Of a DNA stretch of 64,000 nucleotides, positions 36,754 through 48,800 are shown in pieces. This DNA is from Hymenolepis diminuta (taxonomy: Eukaryota; Platyhelminthes; Cestoda; Cyclophyllidea; Hymenolepididae). The stretch spans positions 5,906,269 through 5,970,268 of the forward strand of contig CAADRB010000002.1 in the NCBI GenBank assembly GCA_900708905.1, in the 5' to 3' direction. How positions within the stretch are numbered: the stretch's first letter is position 1; every line of letters starts with the position of its first letter. Under the pieces are notes generated by a model. It searched no databases. It saw nothing but the letters and a program-made list of their open reading frames with translations, and was not told the DNA's origin. Made by a program: the position numbers and the translations under genes.

Positions 36754-37200
36754 ATGCAACTTATTGTGCGATCACTTGATACTCGTGTTGTCGATACCTC
36801 TACCTGTCAATCAGCTGCAGATTTAAAATGCCTCTTGGCGTCAGAAGATGGGCTTCCTCTTGAGGAAATCCAACTTTTCAACGGATCATCAAAGCTTGCC
36901 AATGGTACAATTCTTGGTGATCTTTCAGCTGATAGCGCTATCGACGTTATCGTTCCAGTGCTTGGTGGTATGTTTGATTTTTATACACTTAAGCAATTAT
37001 TTTAAGGTAAGGTACACGGCTCCTTGGCTCGTGCCGGTAAGGTCCGTGGTCAAACTCCCAAAGTTCCGAAACAGGACAAGAAAAAAAAGCCCACAGGACG
37101 CGCAAAGAGACGTATGCAGTATAATCGTCGTTTCTTCGCCATGGTGCCTACCATGGGGGCTCGCCGACGTGGACCTAACTCAAATTTCAAGCCTACCTAA
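36754..37200 (+). CDS. FAU: FAU: FUBI ubiquitin-like protein fused to ribosomal protein eS30
   Basis: The product is cleaved after a Gly-Gly to give the ubiquitin-like FUBI and the small-subunit ribosomal protein eS30. Exons 36754-36967 and 37007-37200 are joined over a 39-bp intron, giving 135 residues (human 133). Residues 1-72 are FUBI, starting [14 protein letters not shown] and ending VPVLGG. The next residues [18 protein letters not shown] start eS30, followed by [15 protein letters not shown] and a short basic tail ending NSNFKPT. The intron splits the codon just before the cleavage site, at the domain border. An in-frame upstream ATG at 36685 exists, but the conserved MQL start is preferred. 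FUBI lacks most ubiquitin lysines, as in other animals. Confidence 0.97.
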
Positions 37201-39872
37201 ATGTTCTATTTGTATGCTTATATAATCTGTGAATACAAGTTAATGGAGAAATAGATTTACTGTTTCTTTGATGGTATTGGTTTATTTACTTTGTGATTGA
37301 ATAAGTTTCATGAATTCTGACATAATGTGTTTTCGAATTTTTTATTTTATTTTGACTACTTAGTTGCTTTATATTTTATGGAATACCTTTACTGTTCGTT
37401 TGTTGTTATTTTTGAGGCATTTGTTCTGAAGTTCAGTTTGAAGTGATTGCTTGAGTTTTATCCTATGCTTGCGAGATACTTCTTTGACTTGGTCGCATCA
37501 GTAGTTTTAGAGGTATTAGTGGTTAAGCAGGCGCGATTAATTATATCATGTTTAGTTTGAGAAAGGCTACCGAGCAACAACTCGGGAAGTAGGTAATCGT
37601 CAACTTGAATTTGGTATTTTACCTTGGGAAAATGTGGCAGGTTAGAAGATGGGTGCAATCGTGAAATTGTTGCAGGCTAAATAGAAGTCACTAGGTGCGA
37701 ATACTTGTAATGATTTGAATCATTTGATAATGGTATTGTTTTAATGAGACTTAGTAGGGAAGGATATAAAAAAAGGTGTTGAATGGCGGAAGTTGGTGAG
37801 AATTGTGGCTGAGATTAGAATGTCAGCGTTGGGGTAGTTGGAAGGTGACTTCCGTGTGGGTAAAGATAGTTGGAATTGCAAAAAGGCTAAATGCACTAAA
37901 ATTAAGAAATTGGAAGTTAAGAAGGGGTTTCCAGTAACCTTTTGAGTCTCCCTAGCACTGAATACACCTTAAACCAATAGCAGGCAAAGGAACGAAATCG
38001 TTTCAGTGTATAAACTGTAATACATGCCACAAGTATGTTTCTACTAAAGAATCAAGAGTAGGCACGCAAGCTTGCTAGACCGAATGGATGTGCGTCAGCA
38101 CAGGTAAAATGGATGCCGGCAGGTCAAGACACTCCTCTCCACGTTACCTACATGACAACTCCCTCTCATCCTTAATATTTCCTTTCATATTGCTTGTCTT
38201 ATCTATACGATGTTATTAACGAAGACTTATTCGGACCACAATCCATATAGTAAAAATAAAAAAATGATAAAATAAAAGAATAAGAGGGAAAGTTGGCAGT
38301 CAAAAGGGAGTATAAAGCCGTGATATAGTTAATATTTAAAATAGAAACGCACAAGATAAGTCGGCAAGAATGTCAGTTCGAGGGTAATATCCCACCAAGT
38401 TAGATTAAACCCTCTGCTAAGTACAATAGTCAATACTTAATTTTGAAACCGATCTAAACTGATATAACGTGAACATAAGTCAATTCACTCATTACGTTAG
38501 AACAGTTCGGAGGTACCTAGGAAGGCCACCACTACTGAATATTAAAATGTCAGGCTTTTACAAAAATTTTTCTTAATGCAACTCAAGTAGCGTTCTATTG
38601 CCGATTTCTCTATGTGAGGATCAGCTGTTGTGCGGTTTCTATGTGGACTCTCGAGCCGCCTACGTGGAGTGCTTTGTTGACATCGGACGGCCTATTAAAG
38701 TTCTGAATAGCTGTATGACGCATCAGTAAACTTAATTCGTAAATAGATTGAAAAGGAGCTATAGCAGGTTGGTCTGCCACAGTATTTGAGGCTTGTGACT
38801 CTTAGGACGGCGTTTGCATATCGATGTTAATAGTTAAGCAAGATAGCATAACTGTCCCCTTACTCATAAAGACAGCACAAATTATATAAATGAGAGGCAG
38901 TTAGTTTTCAAATGCGTTTGAAGGCGATTAATATTCAAGTACCCGACTGAAAAGTTATCATTTTGTAGAAAAATGATTGTATTACATCATTTAATTAAGA
39001 TTAGAATTTTGACCGTCTCTGTATAGCATTATCATGAGAAGCTTTAAATTAATACTACAAAAGCTCATTCCGGACAAAAGCTGGATGGAATTTCAGGTTT
39101 AAGTGACTCTCGGATAACAAATCATTGGATTACAATAATTAAGCCGAATAGTAGTCACTAGTTGTGACTATACACAAAAAAAACATTTATTATATTAACC
39201 ACTGGTTCAATTAACTCAAGAATAGGGATAAATATAATCAAAGTTGAAAGCATGATAATGAGGCATTAAATGGAAACATTCAATAGCATTTTTGTATTCT
39301 ATGCTAATAAATACTATTATATCAAAATTTGTATTTCACTTATGCGGAGGTTTCACTCTCAAGTAAACGAGGTTAATGACTTTATGATTTTGAAACACGA
39401 TGAATGCAATTGTTGAAAGTAATATTTTGGCGTCCGACTTGGTGCAATTTTTAATAAATGTACTTTGCCTCTGTTGAAAATTAAATTCTGTCTTTCCTCA
39501 TAATGTAGTTTATTCTTTAAGCCTGCGACAGATAAAGTCGGCATAGTAAATAATTGAACTATACAACGAATATATAAGAGTAGTGTGGGTATAAAATGTT
39601 AAAATGAATAAACACGACACATTAAGAGAATTTCACATTATGCTTTTTGATTATTTGACATTGCAATATGTTGTTATGTGACATTAATCCAAGCAGTATT
39701 TAACGAAGCCAAAAATATTGAAATTGATACATATATAAACATAAAATCAACGAGATTTGCGAAAATTTGATCAAATAAACTTTCACATAATGAAAGTAAC
39801 TGAACGGAATCGTGTTAAGGTTTATTATCTTAGTGTGTTTATGCTAGCACTCGTTTGTGTGTTCGTTTTGAA
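37201..39872. other. intergenic region between FAU and THOC2
   Basis: About 2.7 kb with the FAU 3' UTR at its left and the THOC2 promoter at its right. ORFs are short and carry no recognisable domain. The segment around 38040-38170 is richer in GC than its surroundings but shows no gene structure. Confidence 0.6.
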
Positions 39873-42800
39873 ATGGAGGCGTTATCCTCACTTTGTGCTA
39901 ATCCAAAATTAATATCGTCTTGCTTAAAAGACTGGAATAAATTTGGCCGCACAAACTTGTAAGCTTTGTGAAAGTGCCTTTTTTACCTTCGTTAATTTTT
40001 ATTTAACCGGTAGATTCTAGTTCATTCTGTATGTTAATGCAAATTAGAATGAAGCACCATTTGAAAAAGAATGTTTCTGCCTTTAATTATCTTAAGTATT
40101 TTCATCTTTGCAGCATTCAACAATCGAAGGATGATGTTGACGTTTGTATTCAAAACCTTTCCGATCTCTTCATTAAACTAGTTTCTGGAGATGGAAAGTG
40201 GGATATCGTTAATAAATTGATGCCCGAGTTGTTAAAGGTATATTTCCACTCAACATACTGAATCCTCTGCCTAGATTTTTAATGTTGAGGAGTTTTCCTC
40301 GAAGCTTGCTGATGTATTATGGATGCTTGGTAGGTTGGATATATTTTCCCCTCACTGGTTTATTTAGATGTCACAATGTCTGATATCACTGATGCACAAG
40401 CCAAGGATCGTTTCTTAAAAGTTCTTTCAGCTTGCAACAATTCAATAGATTCCTCATTCCTAATGGAACGCTTATCAGATGAAACGCTAGAACAGATTTC
40501 GTTGATCAGTTCGCATTCTCAAACTCGAACTCGTTATGTTCGCATCAAGACGCGTTTATTTTACAAACAGCAGAAGTTCAACTTAATTCGAGAAGAGAGT
40601 GAAGGTTATGCCAAATTGATGGTTGACTTGAGCAATACACCACTCGGTTTAGCCGAAGGTTGTCTCACTCATGTTCGTTCTCTGATTGGCTACTTTGACC
40701 TCGACCCCAATAGAGTTTTGGACATCATTTTCGATGTGTTTGAAACTCGTCGTGATGCCGTCAATCTTTTTATCGATCTTCTTCGTCTCTATAATCCCGA
40801 CAAGGTCGATTCAACCAATATTCTAGGGCACAAGTTTCAGTTCTACCAGGTAGCCAAAATCATTTAAGCCCATTATTTACTCAACAAAATTCAGGAAAGA
40901 GAGTCTAGTACCCCAGAATCTTTGCATCGTCTTGCTGCTCTACTCATTTCTCACAATTTGGTTGATGTAGATATTCTCTTGGCTCATGTATGTTCACTTA
41001 ATTATTGCATCTCCCCTCTGGTTTGATTGGCTATGGATCAATGCTCCTCTTGGTTTTCTAGCTACTGCCATCCGATGCGACTATCCACGCGGGCCGAACA
41101 AAGAGTATTCGCGATGCAAAATCCTGGCGTCCTGCATTCCAGTCATCGGGTTCTGCTATTCAAGGAAGTTTGGAAAATTTCATAGCAACGGGAAATTCGG
41201 CAGCTGCTAGTGGAGGAGGCGGGAGTATTTTAGGCGATGCTCCTTCACGAAGTCTCGGAGCTAATGTCGGCTCCTCGTCGACTGTCGCTGTTGGAAACGG
41301 CGGAAGTGATTCCGACAATTGGAATGGCGGCACGGCCGCTGCCACTACCAATGGAAAACGAGGTGGTGAGGCGGGCAGTGAGGAATCGGAAGAGAAGAGC
41401 GAAGGTTGGTCTCCAGAGAATGAAAATGAGGTCTTTGATTGTGGAGAATTTCAGGTAAATATCTCTTTTAAGAGCTGACAAGTGGTACTTCCAAGTAGTA
41501 TTTTTCTGAGTAGGCCTAAATATGACTGCCTTCTACCATTCAATTTCTGAAGACTTGAATAACGTTCTTCCAGTTTTAGTGGTTGTAGAAATTGCATGAA
41601 TTTTAATTCTTTTATGCAGATATTTGGTTATTAGAAGGAATTATTATACTCCGTAGAGGGTCGGTAAATATTTCGACGCACTTTTGGGTGCTTGTTTAAG
41701 GTTTTGAGTGGTTATTCTTTATTATATGCTTGAGTATGTTTCATTTCTTCTTGTTATACTGGAAACCGAGGGGTAATTTAGTTGTCTTGCTGCTGTGGGT
41801 GGCAACTGTAATTTAATTACTTTTAGAAGTGTTTATTGATTATAAGGGATATGTGGAACAGTAGGGATAATACTGACCTATTTTACTGGATAGCTTTGAG
41901 TCAGTGAAAAAACATGGCGTACGATCACACGACGTCGTGAATTGACGTGGTGAAATGGTATAATTATAAGAAAATATATGCTTGAACTTGATCTAAAGCA
42001 GAGAAACTACTAAGATTAGATTAAGTTGTTTATCGGAGAGCCGATATAAAGGCATATTGTGCTCTCTTCGATTTCAGGTTCATAATTCATCTAAAGTTTT
42101 TTTCTTTTATAGTTTGCTAACAATCAAAAGTTAGACCTTTGTGCTGCGTTAGTGAATTTAGGCGACTGGAAAGCTGCCCAAAAGATTCTAGATCGATTCC
42201 CTGGTCACTGGACCGCTTCCCATCCGTCAGTTAATCGAGCTATCTGCGATCTGGTTCACTATCTCATTGATCCTCTCTATGAAAGGTTTGTTCACATCCT
42301 TTTCTTAACGTAAAATCGTTGTTTTACCTGTTAACATTGTTTTTCTTATTGGAAAAGCAATTCAACCTTATCACCGTCGCTTTTGAAGAAATGCAAGAAG
42401 CCCACTCCACCGGAGCTCTTTCAGAACCCTGAGACAGCTGCGAGGCTAAAGGTTCAACAAGCTACCAACTTCATGTTTCTAGCTCGTGAAGTTCTACCAA
42501 TTGTTGGCTATCTGGGTCCCTATCTTTCTCATGATGTTGTTCTTATGACCAAACTCTGTCGTACTTGCTCTGTCTATGTCGCAGATTTGGTAAGTTGTAG
42601 TAGCCTTTTTTCCTCTACCACATCTTTGTTTTCTTATATATCAATTTCGTCCTTCCGATCCTAGATGAGCAAAAAGGGACCTTTGAGTATCGTATATCAG
42701 GCTATATTCAATATGCTTGATGAGGCTATTCTTCCCTCACTAAGTAGGGTATCTTCAAACTGCTGCCTTGCTGAAGAAGTTTGGAAGCTTGTAAAGCATC

Positions 42801-45800
42801 TTCCCTATGAACACAGGTGAGTTATTAAGATAAATAGCTTGGAAACCTGGATTTAAATTACTTGGTTGTCTGTTGGTGTAGATATCGACTTTATGGACAG
42901 TGGAAGCATATGGGTACGCAGGGAGAACCAGCTATCATAAGGAAACGTGCTGCTACTCTCTTTCGAACAAAAGCCTTGATGAAGTGAGTTTTTGGATTCA
43001 TTAGTACTTGTTGGATCGTATATAACTCATGTGCTTATCCTTGTTTATTCTTCTATAGACGACTGAGCAAGGAGAACGTGAAACAGTTGGGACGACATCT
43101 TGGTAAACTGTCCCACAGCAATCCCGGTGTTCTCTTTGATTTTGTAAGTCACTTTTACCCTCACATTTTCGCCGTAGTTTCGAATCTTATTATGCTTTCG
43201 TTTTGATGTGAGTTTGCTTCAAATTCCGTTCAATGAATATGTTTTGGTGACGAGCTTTGATGAACTCTCAAATAGTTAAAAATGCTAAATTATGATTAGT
43301 TAATTTTTGGTTTTTTTTCTGCTGCTTTTAAGGCTATTTCAAATCAAGTCTTGTCCTTTTTCTTATATTTGAGGGTATCGATGGTAAATCTTTGGAAATT
43401 CTTATCTGAAGGCTTTAATCCACCATTACCATTAGAGTAATAATGGGTTTTTTTATTGAAAAGTCTATTTTTAATATCCTATTCTCACGTAGGTCCATTC
43501 ATTTTCCTAAATTAGCGAACTCTATCAAACTTGACTCATGTAATCCGATAACCTTTCACCTAGATAAATCTCTCATCTTGTCTGTGTCCTTTTTCATCAG
43601 CTTTTAGTTTCTAATAGAAACCTAACCGATACGCAACATTGTGTTTGTCCCTGGCATAGGACAAAACAAAGCATGGGTAATATGTGCTTATGCAATCCGC
43701 TTTATCTATCAGTTTGTAACAGAAGTTTTGTTCATTTTTTAAATTTGAAATAAAGTGAACATTTTGTCAAAAATACATTTATTTAGTGTTCAACATAGTC
43801 ACCATTTTTATTAATTACATCTTCCCATCTTGCCATAAGCTTTCCGATTCTTTATTTATAGAATTTAGCCAGTTTGGACTCAGAAACTAGCTTCTTCATT
43901 TCGACCTATTCTCTTGAAGTAAGCCTTTGTTCCATTTAAATGATTGTGTAAGCTCCTGAAAAGATGAAAATCGATTGGTGCAAGATGGGGAGAATATGGT
44001 GGGTGATGCATGACCTCCCAGCCAAATTCTTCAAGGAGATTTTTGGTTGCTCTTGAAATTTGGGGTCTGGCATTGTCATAGTTCAGAATCACTCCTTTTC
44101 GATTGATCGAAGAAGGCTGTTTTTCCTGTAAAACAGCTTTTGAACGAGTTAGCTGTTGACAGCAAACTTCAGATGTCATTGTTTAATTGTCACCCATTAG
44201 TTCATAATAAACAATTTCCTTCAAATCCCACCATAGACACAAAAGAATTTGTTTCGGGTGCAGTTCCGAATTGTCTTGGTTGTGGAATTGNNNNNNNNNN
44301 NNNNNNNNNNNNNNNNNNNNNNNNNNNNNNNNNNNNNNNNNNNNNNNNNNNNNNNNNNNTGGGTCTAAAAAGGTGCCTGAAGTTCACGAGAACGCAGTGA
44401 AACACAACAGGTCATAAGCTGTTGGTTGTTGATTTCTGACAAATCGTGTGAAGGGGGCCCATTTCCCAGCCAAGTCTTATCATTTCCCTATATATGATCA
44501 TATGGTGGCTTACGTGAAAGGTTTTGCTTAGTTCTCTAGTAGTGCAGGTTGGATTTTCATCAATGGCGAGTTGCAATTGCTCAGAATTGAGTTTTTTTGA
44601 GTATACTGATCTCGGCCCGTCTTTCAGGCTGAAGTCATCCATTTTGAAACACGAAGGGGAAAACCACCTGCAGGTCTTTTCATTCACAACATCATTTGCA
44701 TAAGTGTCTATGAGTGTTTTTGGTGCTGAGCTTAGCGTATTTTCTTTATGAAAATCAAACGGTAAAATATGTTTGATACGTTCTTTATTTGGAGTATACA
44801 TTAGGACTAGAAATAGTAATTAATAACGATAATTATCACACAATCTGAAAGAAGAAATAATATTTTATTAATTACCACAGATAAGCAAACAACATCAACA
44901 AGCTAAACTGAAGTAATCGTGCCTCAAACACATAGTTTAAAAATTGGACAGAACTTCTGTTACAACTTGATACATCTAGCTCATAGAAGTTTATGAGAGA
45001 ATGGCAAGCGCAGGTAGTATTCAAGAGAATGGCTATCATTACCAATCTGGTTAAAGGTATCTTCGCGTTCTTGAACATTCATCGACATATATTTGTATTT
45101 CTCAAGTACTGTATATAACCACGTTTTTTGTACGGTGGCCGGACTCATCCCCAGCCTCCTTTTACCATCAATCATCTTAATCCCGTCTTCCCAAAAAATT
45201 TGAGTCTTGTTTAGCGTTTATAGTTGATAAGATTCCCAAATTATCTCACCGTGAGCTTAAGTGTCTTTCATTGAATCTAGGTGGCTCGATATATTATAGA
45301 GATACTGATCGAGAAACCGTGCAGTTTACGCATATTCATGTTTTAAAGTAAAAAAATGAATCTTATTGTAGCGACACTACTTTTTAGATGCTGCACAATA
45401 TTCAAATGTTCACTAATCTCATCACTCCCGTTGTTGATTCGTTGAAGTATGTCAACAGTCTTGGCTACGATGTGCTTGCTTGTAGGTTCTTCGTTGAATT
45501 TGAAGTCTTTATTATCACTGCTTTCTGTTCTCTAATTACGGTGTTCTCCTCTTTTAGTTTCTCTTATTGAGGCTCTAGCTTCAATCAAGAATAAGGCAGA
45601 ATCCATCGAAATGGGCAGTACCCTACATGGTTAGTGATCTGTTTGCTATTCATAACCTTTGTAGCTCTTGCAACCTTTACTGGAGCCCTCTGTAGGAAGT
45701 ATCAATTCGATCTGGCTGGTATTCTTCAATATGTCTTGAATCAACTCAAGGTTGGAAGGAGGTTAGTTTGAATATTCCCTGCTTCTTGGTCCTTGTTCTA

Positions 45801-48800
45801 TTTTGAATGTGATGTGACATCCTTATTAGAGCTCGTGGCGATACAAAGTACAAACTATATCATGGGATGACACCTGAATATGTGAAACTGTGAAGTAGGC
45901 TAATAAGGGATGGAAATGAGGAAGTCCAGTAGGGGTATGTTATAAAATCAGAACGTTAAGACTCTTAAATTAGTTTAATTCTAGAAGCATTGCACTATCC
46001 TCTGTTATAATTAGAATAGCCTACGAATCAGAACTCAATAATAATAGTAATATATAATTAATGCTAGGGTTTACCCTAAAATTATGCAATACGACAACTC
46101 TGCAATTTAGCACATTCTGACAAATATAAAAATTTTATGAATAATTAATAATGAATTGTTAATTTAATTTTTCCTAGATAAAAATACTCCCAATTTCAAG
46201 TTTCATTATTTGGTTCCTGGAGTTTTGGTGATTTCACTTTTTTAACATTCAGATCTTATTGATCAGCAGATTTAAATGAATGATCGATCATGCTGCTGGT
46301 TTATTTGTACTTTACAGCCATGAGGTATTTTAAGCAGAGCTCACTTAAGTTCACTCAAGGTGAATTCTAATAATGATAATAGTAGCATCTTTATTTTTAA
46401 TTCTAATCAGGGATAGATGGAAAGTTTAGTCTAGATGTTACATTACAAGTTTAAATATTGTATCCTAAAAATGGGGTATGTAAGGTGGTAGTCATTACCG
46501 GAGGTCAACCATGTCATTTATCTGAATCGTTTTTGGGCTTAACCTAAGTACCACGACGGATGTGTTGAATGCAAATGATAATAGCCAGACTAAAATGGAC
46601 TAGATACCCCCTCAGTAGCCTTTCCCAAAATTAGAAATCCAGAAGTTGAACTGAACCAAATGTATATTGGATAAAGGAAGAGAAGAAAAAGAAAGGAGTA
46701 ATAAGAGGAATCGGGAATAAGAAGGGAAGGTAAAAGTGTCAGTAATGATTGGTTAGAAACCGGGTTGTGGTAAGTAGGGCCAACTAAGGTAGGTTGGGAG
46801 GAATTTTTCTAGTCTTGGGGAACCAATAAAGGCATCATTTTATAATCAGAAGAGCGCAATTATGAGTCAACTTGGTACAATGCTACAAGTCAGATTGAAT
46901 AAGTAATTGCAATTCAGTTGTCAATCATTACACTATTATATTTTTTATATTCTTTCTGTAATTTTCTTTTCAGTGAGGACTTACTTATCCTTCAAGAAAT
47001 TATCCACCAAATGGCGGGATTAGATTCTTATGAGGAGATGACAGATGAACAATTGGAAGCAGCAACGGGGGGTGAAATCCTACTTCAGGAAGGTGGATAC
47101 TACTCACAAATCCGCAACGCTCGACGAAATGCCAATCGTTTAAAAGAGGCTCTAATAGAGAATAAGATCATAATGCCCCTGATCTTCCTAATGGCCCGCC
47201 AAAGAGACGCTATACTTTACATAGACGATCCGGAAAGGCATGTGAAAACTGCTGGGCGGTTGTATGATGAGGTATAAAGGCACTCAGTTTTCCATTTTTT
47301 GTCAAAATCACTGAATGCATACCAATTCCCCTTGTTTCTCTTTAATAGTGTCAGGGCACATTGGTCCAATTCATCACCTTTCTGAGTCTTCAACTTACTC
47401 GTGAAGAAATGCAGGCACAATGCTTCTCCCTTGAACAGATGATGAAGGAGTACTCGGTTCCGGCTGATACGGCGTTCTGTCTCTATAGAAGTCTATTCCT
47501 ACAGAACGTTGCTGTAAAATGTCTTTTGTTGTGTTTACTAAATATTGATTGATTCCTATTGCTCTCAATCGTTTTTTTTTTCCTTAGCAACTATTTGAGA
47601 GTTCGGTTGAGAAGTCAGATGATGACGACAAAAGTGCTGCAACTAATAGGGTAAGTCAAATCATTGTGAACTGCTTTCGTGTATTTGTTCAATAATGCCT
47701 AAAATTGGTTTGCTAATAATTTGAATGGCAGCTGTTAATAAAAGTAATTATATCACTTGAATATTAAAATGTGTTCGTAAGAGTATTGAGAATCGCATAA
47801 TCGTGTAGTTGAATAAAATTTTTCGTTTTTGTATGTTGTGAGTGGATTTTTCATAATATTTAGTTGAATCTCCTGTGTTAGCTGTCTATTACGGTCTTAG
47901 GCTAGTTTACACGTTCTCGTTCACCATTCGTTGTACAGTTTTGGTATTGTTAAAGATGACTTTCCGGAGCAGAGACTGATGCCAAAAGCTGTAAAGGTAC
48001 CGCCATGAGTATCTTTGAATTTCATCCTTACTTGCTTATCGCTCCATCCATGAATTATATACAGCGGTATGCGTATTTTCCCTGAAATGCAAATGATATT
48101 TCCGAAAAGAAACGGGAATATTAAACCTCTCTATTTTTCAAATGACTTATAAAATGTACAACCATCTCAGCACTTGTTCTCGTCATGATTGTATGCTATC
48201 ATTTTCGAAAATTAGCTTACAAAGCTAGTCCGAAATAAAAAATTCATCTACACGCTGTACTTTCTTACAACTAGTCCTTCAATACTACGTTTTAATTTTA
48301 TGGATATTCCCAGACATGGATATAATTCCGGCAAAGCGAGAAAGTTTGGCTTAGAGATGTTTCCTTACAAAATGAATGACCTTCCTAATGGCTAACAGGA
48401 TTCAACAGCCTTCCTCAAATCCGAAGACCAAGAGCTGAGTTGAACCTCATGTATATTGGACAACCGTAAAGCATCGAGAGAGAAAAGGAGGAAGGTATAG
48501 GAGGAGAAATTGAAAATTGGAAGGGAACAAGCGTCAGCTCTGAACGAGTGGAACTGGAGTTGTGGTAAACGGAGATTTACGGTAAGTTAAAGGGAGGTGA
48601 CTGATTTTGCGTTCTTTGTCTGATGAGCACCCAATAAAATAATCATTATCTTACAAGTAGGATGCGCAGACGTATGAGTGAACGTGATAATATGTTACAG
48701 AGGTAATTGAGCATTTGATGGGAAAACCACATTTACTCCTCTATTGACAAGTTTTAATCATTATTTTTGGTAATTCCAATAATCCCCTAACTGTGTTTTG

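Noticed and set aside
44872..45175. Two overlapping minus-strand ORFs in THOC2 intron 11
   Set aside because: A stretch such as [17 protein letters not shown] looks protein-like and may be a transposon remnant, but it lacks an identifiable domain or element ends.
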